From NCBI GenBank assembly GCA_030615855.1, contig JAUWYL010000005.1, positions 1-57,498 on the forward strand: a stretch of 57,498 nucleotides of DNA. The letters are read 5' to 3'. The stretch's first letter is position 1. The number at the start of each line of letters is the position of its first letter. This DNA comes from a bacterium (GTDB lineage: Bacteria; UBP18; UBA7526). Under the pieces are notes generated by a model. The model was not told the DNA's origin. It did no database searches and was given only the letters and a program-made list of their open reading frames with translations. A program made the position numbers and the translations under genes. Below, piece after piece: positions 9,371 through 16,490 of this stretch.

Positions 9371-10492
9371 ATGCGCCGGCCAATAATTGTAGGGCTGGTT
9401 ATCTGTTTATTCCTCTCCCTTTCCTGTGCTTCCACAAAAAGAGAGAAGAAAATTTCGAAGGCCAGGAAAGAGGTGGCCAGTGGCTACTATGAAAATGGAA
9501 GGGCCCATCTTAAAGAGGGCTTCATCATCGATGCCATAAGGGCGTTTGAGAAAGCTATTGAAGAGAATCCAGATAATCTAAAGGCTCACTACTACCTTGC
9601 CTTCTGCTATAAGGATAGGAAATATCCCGGCTTGGCCATAAGGGAATTCCAGGAAGTGGTGAGAATAAATCCCAAGATTACCGTGGCCTATTACCAGCTG
9701 GGAGACCTCTATCTCGGGAGCGGATTAAATGAAGAGGCCATCCTGGCCTATGAGAAGGTCTTGGAACACAAGCCAGAGCATGAAAAGAAGGCTGAGATCG
9801 AAACCACTCTCTTTACCCTCAATTATAATTTGGGAGTAACCCACTATAATAATGGGGAGTATGCCCAAGCAAAAGAGAGTTTCCAGAAAGTTCTGGAGAT
9901 TAAGCCAGAGGAGGAAAGGGTAAAAAAGCTTCTGGAGGAGATAGATGAAATCTTAGGGGTCACTAAACCAAAACCAGTGGTAACCAGAAAAGCCAAGGAT
10001 CTCATAGATCAAGGGATTAAGTATTATAACTTTGGCCAGTATGATACAGCCATCACTGAGTTTCAAAAAGCAGTAGAGAGCGATCCCAAATCTGTTAAGG
10101 CCCACCTCTACTTGGCCTGGGCCTATGAGAAGAAGGGAGAGAAGAAGAAGGCCATTGGGGAGTATCAGAAGATAACCGAGATCGATCCCAATCATCTGGA
10201 TGCCCATTATCGATTGGGAAAATATTATGATAGTGTGGGCCAGAAGGCTGAGGCCATAAAAGAGTATGAGAGGGTCCTATCTTTAAAACCGAGTAAGGAG
10301 AAACTTGAGAAGATCTCCCCTGTTCTCTATGCCTTCTACTATGAACAGGGGATGAAGGCCTATAACAAGAAGAAATACCAAGAAGCAAAAGAGCGTTTCC
10401 AGAAAGCACTAAAGGTCAAACCAGGTGATCCAGAGGCTACTGAGATGCTTTCCACAGTGAAAATGCTCCTCGAGGAGAAAGGGAGAGAATAG
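9371..10492 (+). CDS. TPR lipoprotein
   Basis: The protein has 373 residues. The N-terminus ends in LSLSC with Cys19 as the lipidation site. From about residue 35 on it consists almost entirely of tetratricopeptide repeats (YYENGRAHLKEGFIIDAIRAFEKAIE, FGQYDTAITEFQKAVE and others), at least eight units with two short gaps. TPR lipoproteins such as PilF/PilW help secretins assemble in the outer membrane. Its position directly after the secretin fits a pilotin-like role, which is inferred. GGAGGAG is placed 5-10 bases before the ATG. Confidence 0.75.
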   Translation: MRRPIIVGLVICLFLSLSCASTKREKKISKARKEVASGYYENGRAHLKEGFIIDAIRAFEKAIEENPDNLKAHYYLAFCYKDRKYPGLAIREFQEVVRINPKITVAYYQLGDLYLGSGLNEEAILAYEKVLEHKPEHEKKAEIETTLFTLNYNLGVTHYNNGEYAQAKESFQKVLEIKPEEERVKKLLEEIDEILGVTKPKPVVTRKAKDLIDQGIKYYNFGQYDTAITEFQKAVESDPKSVKAHLYLAWAYEKKGEKKKAIGEYQKITEIDPNHLDAHYRLGKYYDSVGQKAEAIKEYERVLSLKPSKEKLEKISPVLYAFYYEQGMKAYNKKKYQEAKERFQKALKVKPGDPEATEMLSTVKMLLEEKGRE

Positions 10493-10508
10493 GAAGGAGT
10501 AGGAAGAT

Positions 10509-11753
10509 ATGTCTCCTGTCAAAAAAAAGTTTATCCTAAGACTGGAAGATAAACTGATCATTCTTGTTGTCACCCTGATTATCGGTATTATGGTTGCTGT
10601 GACCATAGTTACCATCAGACGCGAACAGCAGGGGATGGAACTTAGCATGAGAGCCAAGGCAAAGGACCACTCCGAGATCTTAGCAATAAGCAACGTGGAA
10701 CAACTCTTGAAAAAAGACTATGTTGCCTTGGGGAGTGCGGTGGAGGAAGTAATTAAAAGAGACCCGGATATCGCCTATGTCGCCATCTATGATGAGGAGG
10801 GTCGCACCATGACCCGGAGCCGCAGCACTGCCTTAAGCGAAGAAACCTTCTCCTCAATCGATAGACTGCTCAAGGAATCCATTAAGATCACCCTGGCTAG
10901 TAAGATGGAGAGGATCCAGGTAGGGAGGGAAGAGACTCTCTACGATACTATCGTTCCCATCAAGGTTCCAGAACTTAAGGCTGCGCCAGTGGGAGCGGTG
11001 CGCATCGGGTTCACTACCGCACGCCTTAGGGAGAAGGCGGCTGAGGTCCGGAATCAGAATATCATGCTCACCGTGATCTTCATCTGTCTGGGCATGGTGG
11101 GAGCCCTGGTCATGGGGAAGATATTGAATAGACAGATCAGCGATCTCATCGCTGCCCGCACCGCCCCTGCCCGGGAAGAGATTTTACCCGGGGAGGAATA
11201 CGATCTGGAGAAGGAGTTGAAGAGGTATCTCCCGGAGTATGGGGAGAGGTTCGATGAGGTATATAAGAAACTCTCTCCCCAGGATCTCTTCGCCCTCTTC
11301 AAGGCAGCAAGGGAGATACCGACCGCCCTGAGCCTCAAAGAGGCCCTGAGGCTCAGCGCCCAGACCATCTCTGACATTATGAAGGTCTCGGAACTGGTCA
11401 TCTTCTTGAAGGATGAGAAGACCAGGGAAGTGAGAGCCAGGATGGGCTATGATATAAGTGGCCCCATGAGTGAGAAGACCTTGGCAGATATCAAGGTGGA
11501 GGAAGGAAGGGGGGAGGTCTGGATGGCCTCGGAGTTTGGAACCTCCTCTCCCATAGACACTCCCAAGCTAGGAAGTGGCATCGTTTCTCCCTTAGTAAGT
11601 AAGGAAAAGACCATTGGGGTGATTGAAATCAGGAGCCGACTATCCGGGGAGCCCTTTGGGAAGAAGGACCAATTACTCTTAGAACTTCTGGGGGGACTCA
11701 TCGCTACTTCCGTTGAGAAGGCGCAGGCCATAGAAGAAAGAAAGAAAGAATAG
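10509..11753 (+). CDS. membrane sensor-like protein with GAF domain
   Basis: The protein has 414 residues. A first membrane segment (about 16-36) and a second (about 184-206) enclose a periplasmic sensor-like region of about 145 residues with the IAYVAIYDEEGR pattern of PAS/CACHE-type folds. The cytoplasmic part has a helical linker and a GAF domain at about 270-408 (SLKEALRLSAQTISDIM, SGIVSPLVSKEKTIGVIEI). No histidine kinase, GGDEF or HAMP-kinase output is present, so it looks like a sensor without its own enzymatic output, or an adaptor. It is the last gene before a strong terminator, and it may monitor the envelope machinery encoded upstream. Confidence 0.65.
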   Translation: MSPVKKKFILRLEDKLIILVVTLIIGIMVAVTIVTIRREQQGMELSMRAKAKDHSEILAISNVEQLLKKDYVALGSAVEEVIKRDPDIAYVAIYDEEGRTMTRSRSTALSEETFSSIDRLLKESIKITLASKMERIQVGREETLYDTIVPIKVPELKAAPVGAVRIGFTTARLREKAAEVRNQNIMLTVIFICLGMVGALVMGKILNRQISDLIAARTAPAREEILPGEEYDLEKELKRYLPEYGERFDEVYKKLSPQDLFALFKAAREIPTALSLKEALRLSAQTISDIMKVSELVIFLKDEKTREVRARMGYDISGPMSEKTLADIKVEEGRGEVWMASEFGTSSPIDTPKLGSGIVSPLVSKEKTIGVIEIRSRLSGEPFGKKDQLLLELLGGLIATSVEKAQAIEERKKE

Positions 11754-11821
11754 CCCCCTATAAAAGCCCAGGAGGGCGAAAAGCCCCGAGGGGGCCTCGC
11801 CCCTTTTCGGGGGGCAATTGA

Positions 11822-11847
11822 AGGGGGAGAAATCCCCCTCTTTTTTT
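11822..11847 (+). terminator. Rho-independent terminator
   Basis: A 7-bp stem AGGGGGA/TCCCCCT closed by a GAAA tetraloop is followed by CTTTTTTT. A second GC-rich imperfect hairpin lies just upstream (about 11777-11811). This would end the secretin-TPR-GAF transcription unit and separate it from the competence genes. Confidence 0.8.
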
Positions 11848-11907
11848 AAGAAGATAGATACAGATGGGGATGGGATCCCTGATACCTACGTTATTGAGGA
11901 AAAATAG
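11848..11907 (+). pseudogene. relict C-terminal tail of a competence-type protein (DxDGDG motif)
   Basis: The frame ending at TAG 11905-11907 encodes KIDTDGDGIPDTYVIEEK. The same DTDGDGIPDT segment occurs at the end of the protein at 12779 and in the middle of the protein at 14831, with closely matching DNA. Here the upstream part is replaced by the terminator hairpin and no good start codon exists. It is most simply a leftover of a deleted ComEA-like gene. Its last codons now supply GAGGA as the ribosome binding site of the next gene. Confidence 0.65.
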
Positions 11908-11908
11908 A

Positions 11909-12760
11909 GTGGGCAAATCCCTTCTTAGAAAGCTACTCCTTACTCTTCTCATCGCCTCATTCCTTCTCCTAACCGTCTTCTCCCTCTCTGCCCAGAATTA
12001 CCTCCGGGTTACCTTCATCGACGTTGGGGAAGGGGATAGCTGTCTCATCCAGACCCCGGGAGGGAAGAATATCATAATCGATGGAGGGAAGACTAACCAG
12101 GGAAAGAAACTCCTCTCCTTTCTCAAGAAGAAGAGAATAAGGAAGATAGATACTATGGTGGCTACCCACCCAGATATGGACCACATCGGAGGACTATTGG
12201 CCATCTTAGATAGCAATATCGAGATCAAGAATGTTTTAGACTCTGGCCATAAGCATACCTCCTATGCCTATCAAGACTTCCTGCTCAAGGTGGCGGAAAG
12301 GAAAGATATAAAGTACTACCAACCGAGGGCGGGTCAGATATTCGATTGGGGGGAGGGATTGAAGGTCCAGGTCCTGAGCCCAGCCCATCTCTTTCACAAC
12401 GCCAACGACTCCTCCATAGTCATCAAACTCACCTATGGCTTAACCTCCTTCCTGTTTACTGGAGATGCTGGCTATCCCGCAGAGGACGAGATGGTAGCCA
12501 ACTTCAGGAAAGGGCTAAAGAGCACCATCCTGAAGGCCGGCCACCATGGAGCAAAGACCTCCACCTCTTCCTCTTTCTTAAATTATGTCAGACCAAGAGT
12601 AGCCATAATCAGCGTGGGCCCCAACTCCTACGGCCATCCCAATAAAGGGGTTCTCGATAGGCTTCAGGAGATAGGGGCCAAGGTCTATAGAACGGATGAG
12701 AGAGGGAATATTACCATAACTACTGATGGAAAGAAGTGCTGGATAGAGACTAAGCGATAG
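11909..12760 (+). CDS. secreted ComEC-like metallo-beta-lactamase domain protein
   Basis: The protein has 283 residues from the GTG at 11909, placed 7 bases after GAGGA. The longer frame would begin inside the relict DxDGDG sequence. Residues 1-28 form a signal peptide. The rest is a stand-alone version of the metallo-beta-lactamase domain found at the C-terminus of ComEC: VTFIDVGEGDSCLIQ, the metal motif THPDMDH with His87, Asp89, Asp91 and His92, then LFTGDAG, GHHGAKTS and YGHPN. ComEC relatives with this domain are thought to act on the non-transported DNA strand or on extracellular nucleic acid. It would be located outside the cytoplasm. Two further copies of the domain follow at 13493 and in ComEC. 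Confidence 0.8.
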   Translation: MGKSLLRKLLLTLLIASFLLLTVFSLSAQNYLRVTFIDVGEGDSCLIQTPGGKNIIIDGGKTNQGKKLLSFLKKKRIRKIDTMVATHPDMDHIGGLLAILDSNIEIKNVLDSGHKHTSYAYQDFLLKVAERKDIKYYQPRAGQIFDWGEGLKVQVLSPAHLFHNANDSSIVIKLTYGLTSFLFTGDAGYPAEDEMVANFRKGLKSTILKAGHHGAKTSTSSSFLNYVRPRVAIISVGPNSYGHPNKGVLDRLQEIGAKVYRTDERGNITITTDGKKCWIETKR

Positions 12761-12778
12761 GGAAAGAGAGTGAAATAA

Positions 12779-13375
12779 ATGTCCTTTTCTTCTGGTCAGA
12801 GAGTGGTGGTTATCATCCTTTTCCTGGCTTTTCTCTCTGGAGGAGGGGTTTTGGGCTATAGAATTATGAAGGAGTATCCAGAAATTACTTCCCAGCAGAT
12901 AGAAGTCTTCCCTGAAATTACCCCCCCACCTATTACTCCCCCACCTATTATTCCCCGACCTATTGAAGAACCGGTCTCACCCAGACCAGTAGTGGTGACA
13001 GAGAAGACTCCCATCAGGAAACTGGCGAGAAGGGAGAAAGAAAAACTCCAGAAGGCCTTGAAGATAAATATCAATACCGCCTCTTTAGAAGAATTGCAGA
13101 AGATACCCTATATCGGTTCTAAAAGGGCAGAGAAGATTATCAGTGGCCGACCCTACCAAAGTATTGAAGATATAATGAATGTTCATGGGTTTGGGGAAAA
13201 AACCCTTGAGAAGATAAAGGATTACATTACCGTTACCGGCAAGGGATTAGCGGAATATAAGCCTCCCGCGGAGAGGGTTAAATCTATAGAAGAAAGTAAA
13301 AAGAAGGTAAAAATCGTAAAAGTAGATACTGATGGGGATGGCATTCCCGATACCTGGGTCACCAAGCCCCAATAA
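12779..13375 (+). CDS. ComEA-like HhH protein with C-terminal DxDGDG motif
   Basis: The protein has 198 residues: a membrane anchor near residues 8-28, a proline-rich stretch with repeated PPIT/PPII units, and a helix-hairpin-helix DNA-binding domain at about 96-153. That domain shows KININTASLEELQKIP, IGSKRAEKII and GFGEKTLEKIKDYITV. The family (ComEA) binds double-stranded DNA at the membrane during uptake. Uniquely, a lysine-rich segment and VDTDGDGIPDTW follow the DNA-binding domain. The latter is a DxDxDGxxD-type calcium-binding loop as in thrombospondin type 3 and dockerin repeats. It sits 18 bp after the metallo-beta-lactamase gene. Confidence 0.8.
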   Translation: MSFSSGQRVVVIILFLAFLSGGGVLGYRIMKEYPEITSQQIEVFPEITPPPITPPPIIPRPIEEPVSPRPVVVTEKTPIRKLARREKEKLQKALKININTASLEELQKIPYIGSKRAEKIISGRPYQSIEDIMNVHGFGEKTLEKIKDYITVTGKGLAEYKPPAERVKSIEESKKKVKIVKVDTDGDGIPDTWVTKPQ

Positions 13376-13393
13376 ATAGTAGGAGAGTAAAAG

Positions 13394-13491
13394 AGTAAGA
13401 AAGTAGGAAAGTAGGCATTTCAATTGGAAAATTAGCACTTTTCTACTTTCCTTCTTTTATACTTTCTTACTCCCGAACGGAGTGAGGGTCA
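13394..13491. repeat. intergenic inverted repeat with CCGAACG...GAGG leader
   Basis: A left arm AGTAAGAAAGTAGGAAAGTAG (13394-13414) is mirrored by CTACTTTCCTTC...ACTTTCTTACT (13443-13471). CCCGAACGGAGTGAGGG follows and provides the ribosome binding site of the next gene. A relative of the whole unit occupies 45130-45261. Confidence 0.7.
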
Positions 13492-13492
13492 A

Positions 13493-14578
13493 ATGGTTGA
13501 GGCCTATGGAGTAGAGAAAGGGCCAGAAAAAAAGTCAAATAAAGGATTCTTCTCTTTAGTCATTATTCTGCTCCTACTTGCTTCCTCTACCTGGGGATTG
13601 GCCTTAAATGCCAACTGGCGCCAGGTGCTTTATGCTCCCTTTAAGGAGGCCTCTCTTCCCAGCCCTGTAGAGACTGATAAGGAGGCCCCTCTTCCCAGTC
13701 CTGTAGAGATTGAAGAGGAGGCCTTTCTTCCCAGCCCCATAGAGATTGAAGAGGTATATAAATCACCCGATGAGTTGACCATTACCTACTTCGATGTCGG
13801 CCAGGGATTGGCCCACCTCATCCAGATCCCTTCAGGAAAGGTAATTATCTATGATGCCGGAGAGGGAACGGACCCGGATCATAAGTATACCAAGTATCGC
13901 AATGCGGGAGCGAAGGCCATCCTTCCTGTCTTAAGAGGAGAACATATCAAGAAAATTGATGTTATTGTTGGTTCCCATCCCCACAGCGACCACCTGGGAG
14001 GCTTCCTCTCCATATTGAGTAGCAACGAGTTCGAGATAGGGGAGGTATTAGACCCCGGTATGGTCCATCCCACCCCCACCTATAATGCTTTTCTGGAACT
14101 GATAGAGAAGAAGGAGATGCCCTATCGGATTGTGAGGGATGGGGATATCCTGGATTGGGGTCCGGATGTCTTCGTCCAGATCCTCTCTCCTCCCAAAGGC
14201 GAATTATGGGGTCACGCCAATGAAAACTCGGTGACCATAAAGTTAGTCTATGGCAAAACCAGCTTCCTCTTCACGGGAGATATTGAGAAGAGAGCCATCA
14301 ATAGACTCATCGATGTGTATGGCCCGCGGATAAAGGCAGATGTTGTTCAGATTCCCCATCATGGCTCCAATACCTCAAACGATAGGGACTTCATTAGATT
14401 AACAGGAGCCGCTCACGCTGTAACCAGCGGTACTGGAGGACCACCATTTGGTCATCCTACCCCAGAGACCGTGAGGAGGTGGAGGGAGATCGGGGCCCAG
14501 GTTCACCACACCCATCTGGATGGAAATATCACCATTATTAGTAATGGGAAGAATATAAGCGTAAGGACTATGAGGTAG
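13493..14578 (+). CDS. membrane-anchored ComEC-like metallo-beta-lactamase protein
   Basis: The protein has 361 residues. A hydrophobic segment at about 19-40 anchors or exports it. Residues 52-87 are three tandem 12-residue repeats of the type EAxLPSPVExxx, probably an extended spacer. From residue 95 comes a complete ComEC-type metallo-beta-lactamase domain: ITYFDVGQG, SHPHSDH with His162, His164, Asp166 and His167, LFTGDIE, IPHHGSNTS and FGHPTP. All usual metal ligands are present, unlike the first copy, which has HPDMDH. It is likely an envelope-exposed metallohydrolase, possibly a nuclease. GAGGG at 13485 and ATG at 13493 set the start. Confidence 0.8.
   Translation: MVEAYGVEKGPEKKSNKGFFSLVIILLLLASSTWGLALNANWRQVLYAPFKEASLPSPVETDKEAPLPSPVEIEEEAFLPSPIEIEEVYKSPDELTITYFDVGQGLAHLIQIPSGKVIIYDAGEGTDPDHKYTKYRNAGAKAILPVLRGEHIKKIDVIVGSHPHSDHLGGFLSILSSNEFEIGEVLDPGMVHPTPTYNAFLELIEKKEMPYRIVRDGDILDWGPDVFVQILSPPKGELWGHANENSVTIKLVYGKTSFLFTGDIEKRAINRLIDVYGPRIKADVVQIPHHGSNTSNDRDFIRLTGAAHAVTSGTGGPPFGHPTPETVRRWREIGAQVHHTHLDGNITIISNGKNISVRTMR
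13646..13753 (+). repeat. three 36-bp in-frame tandem repeats
   Basis: Three consecutive 36-bp units (13646-13681, 13682-13717, 13718-13753) encode EASLPSPVETDK, EAPLPSPVEIEE and EAFLPSPIEIEE. They lie between the membrane segment and the metal-binding domain, and copy-number change would keep the frame. Confidence 0.85.
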
Positions 14579-14600
14579 AAAGGAGGTCTAACGGGAATGA

Positions 14601-14832
14601 ACCCCGCACCTCCTACTGTATTTATCATATTTATCTTTTGAAAATAGAAGAAGCAAGAACTGGATTGAGTTTACGCCGTTTAGACTCTAATCTACCAACA
14701 TATGAGAATAACTAATCTATTTAGAGTCGGTATCAAAACTATTGGAAAAACTACAGAACGATATTTGAGAGTCTAACGGGGTTTACTAAGTATAATACAG
14801 AATCTTATTGAATCATAAGGGAGGTGCGGGGT
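14601..14832. repeat. 232-bp element with inverted ends overlapping a start codon
   Basis: The 13-bp sequence ACCCCGCACCTCC (14601-14613) recurs in perfect inverted orientation at 14820-14832. Between lie GTCTAACGGGGT-like segments also seen at 5567-5580 and 47888-47901. The right end supplies both GGGAGG and the GTG start of the gene at 14831. No reading frame of note lies inside. It looks like a miniature inverted-repeat element. Confidence 0.7.
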
Positions 14833-15457
14833 GAAGAAGAATAGGAGGTGGTGGGTGAGTCTGGCCATCGTAGCCGTTCTCTTAGTGGGAGTAATCGGGA
14901 TTATCACCTACAGAGAGAGGTCTAAGAGGGCAAGATGGACAGAGGAGCCAGGGGAAGCAATCTATGAGGAGATGGTTCCTCCAGAGGAGGCGATGCCTTT
15001 AGAAGAACCAGAGATCGTGGAGGCCCCACCAGTGGTTCAGGTTCCCCCTCCTCGGGAACCAGTCCAAATAAAAGTCCCGGTAGCGGAAGAGAGGTTAGTG
15101 GAGGTCAAGGTGGAGGAGACTGCACCTCCCACCAAGGCCCCTTCCTTGGTGATGGAGAAGATAGATACCGATGGGGATGGGATTCCCGACACCTTTATTA
15201 TTAAGGGGGAGCCGGGCGCTGCTCCAACTCCGGTCAAGAAGGCAGCCAAGAAGAAGAGGGCGGCTGCGGCTGGGGGGAAGATCAGTATCAACACCGCAAG
15301 TGCCAAGGAATTGGAGACCCTGCCTGGTGTTGGTCCAGCTACGGCAAAGAAGATTATCGATGGCCGTCCCTATGGAAGCATTGAAGATATTACGAATGTG
15401 AAAGGGATTGGAGAGAAGTCATTTGCCAGGATGAAGAACCTAATTACCGTTGAATAA
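14831..15457 (+). CDS. ComEA-like HhH protein with internal DxDGDG motif
   Basis: The protein has 208 residues. It has a membrane anchor at about 9-27, then an acidic proline-rich region, then KIDTDGDGIPDTF near residues 111-122, then a lysine/alanine-rich linker, and finally a ComEA-type helix-hairpin-helix domain at about 151-208 (KISINTASAKELETLPGVG, GIGEKSFARMKNLITVE). Compared with the protein at 12779, the same two modules appear in the opposite order, so they have been shuffled. DNA binding at the cytoplasmic membrane is expected. The GTG start lies in the right arm of the inverted-repeat element. Confidence 0.8.
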   Translation: MKKNRRWWVSLAIVAVLLVGVIGIITYRERSKRARWTEEPGEAIYEEMVPPEEAMPLEEPEIVEAPPVVQVPPPREPVQIKVPVAEERLVEVKVEETAPPTKAPSLVMEKIDTDGDGIPDTFIIKGEPGAAPTPVKKAAKKKRAAAAGGKISINTASAKELETLPGVGPATAKKIIDGRPYGSIEDITNVKGIGEKSFARMKNLITVE

Positions 15458-15502
15458 CACGGATCATCGCGGATTACAACACGAATAGGCACAGATTCAT
15501 CT

Positions 15503-15563
15503 GTGGCAATGCTTAACTATTTATGCTCTCTAGGATGCTAACGAAGTGCATCCTATAATCTGT
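15503..15563 (+). repeat. 61-bp direct repeat, copy 1
   Basis: The block beginning GTGGCAATGCTTAAC and containing the hairpin AGGATGC...GCATCCT is repeated at 16393-16453 with about six differences. Both copies lie between ComEA-like genes. Confidence 0.8.
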
Positions 15564-15617
15564 GATATTTTGCCCACGCAGGAGACATACTCAAAATCCG
15601 CGTTTAAGGAAGAGGAA

Positions 15618-16253
15618 ATGGAAAAGAGTAAGAGGATGAGTATTATCGTAGTGGGAATCCTCTTAGTGGCCCTTATGATCGGTGTGGCCTATGTTGCCTC
15701 AGTTGCTGGAGTACCCCCCATATCGAGCATCACTCAGGTAAGCGTTGGCCAGAGGGCAACCCTGAAGGGAAACATAACCAGTGTCCGGGTCTTCAAAAAG
15801 GGAAGGACGATAAAAATCAGCGATGGAACAGGAAGCATAGATATCCTCATCTGGAATAACCTTTTCTACCAGATACCACAGAAAGCTTCTTTAATTCAAG
15901 GAACGAGCATCCAAGTAAGTGGAGAGATCGGTTCCTACAAGGGAAGACTTCAGATAAAACCAAGAAGTCCTTTTGATATTCGGATCGCAGGTGCTGCTTC
16001 CGCTGCTCCGGCCATTGCTCCCGCTGTCGTGCCCGCTACTCCAGTGGCTGTCCCGGTGCCAGTAACTACGGGGAAGATTAATATCAATACCGCCTCCCAA
16101 TCCGAATTAGAGAGCCTGCGCGGGATCGGACCGGCCAAGGCCCAGCTCATCATCGCTGGCCGTCCCTACGCCACGGTTGATGACCTGACCGAGGTGAAGG
16201 GCATCGGACCCAAGACCCTTGAGAAGTTGAGGCCTCGGATCACTGTCGATTAA
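15618..16253 (+). CDS. membrane protein with OB-fold and ComEA-type HhH domain
   Basis: The protein has 211 residues from the ATG at 15618, preceded by AGAGGAA. The longer frame from 15546 runs through repeat DNA. A membrane anchor spans about 10-30. Residues 38-115 resemble a nucleic-acid-binding OB fold (VSVGQRATLKGNITSVRVF, ISDGTGSIDILIW, SGEIGSYKGRLQI). An alanine/proline/valine linker leads to the helix-hairpin-helix domain at about 152-211 (KININTASQSELESLRGIG, GIGPKTLEKLRPRITVD). OB folds usually bind single-stranded nucleic acid, so this protein pairs a possible single-strand binder with a duplex binder. That combination fits the conversion of incoming duplex DNA to single strands, which is inferred. 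Confidence 0.75.
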   Translation: MEKSKRMSIIVVGILLVALMIGVAYVASVAGVPPISSITQVSVGQRATLKGNITSVRVFKKGRTIKISDGTGSIDILIWNNLFYQIPQKASLIQGTSIQVSGEIGSYKGRLQIKPRSPFDIRIAGAASAAPAIAPAVVPATPVAVPVPVTTGKININTASQSELESLRGIGPAKAQLIIAGRPYATVDDLTEVKGIGPKTLEKLRPRITVD

Positions 16254-16392
16254 ACGCGAATCCACGCGAACTGGAAAGCAAAGACGAAAGACAATTAGGA
16301 CACGAATGAGCGCGAATAGTAGATACTGGATGCTGGATCCTTGATCCTTGATCCTTATCCTTGGTTACGTCTGTCTTTTAGATCTGTGATCC

Positions 16393-16453
16393 GTGGCAAT
16401 GCTTAACTATTTATACTCTCTAGGATGCCAGCGAAGCGCATCCTGTAATTTGT
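16393..16453 (+). repeat. 61-bp direct repeat, copy 2
   Basis: Second copy of the block at 15503-15563, with the same AGGATGC...GCATCCT hairpin. The rest of the 16254-16490 gap holds short repeats such as GCGAATCCACGCGAA and tandem CCTTGATCCTT units. Confidence 0.8.
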
Positions 16454-16490
16454 TTCTTATCTGTGTGAATTCGTGTTTAAAGGGAGAAGT

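Noticed and set aside
9250-9492. 80-codon frame over the intergenic hairpin and the lipoprotein start
   Set aside because: It translates repeat DNA (HPHPHNPTHNTQL) and then an alternative frame of the TPR lipoprotein gene.
12346-12645. 99-codon + strand frame inside the metallo-beta-lactamase gene
   Set aside because: It lies wholly within the gene at 11909 in another frame and has no recognisable motif.
14601-14832. Riboswitch or T-box before the gene at 14831
   Set aside because: No conserved riboswitch core was recognised; the perfect terminal inverted repeats point to a mobile element.
15481-16480. CRISPR-like repeat array between the ComEA-type genes
   Set aside because: The 61-bp blocks are only two, imperfect, nearly 900 bp apart and separated by a gene. 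No cas genes are present.
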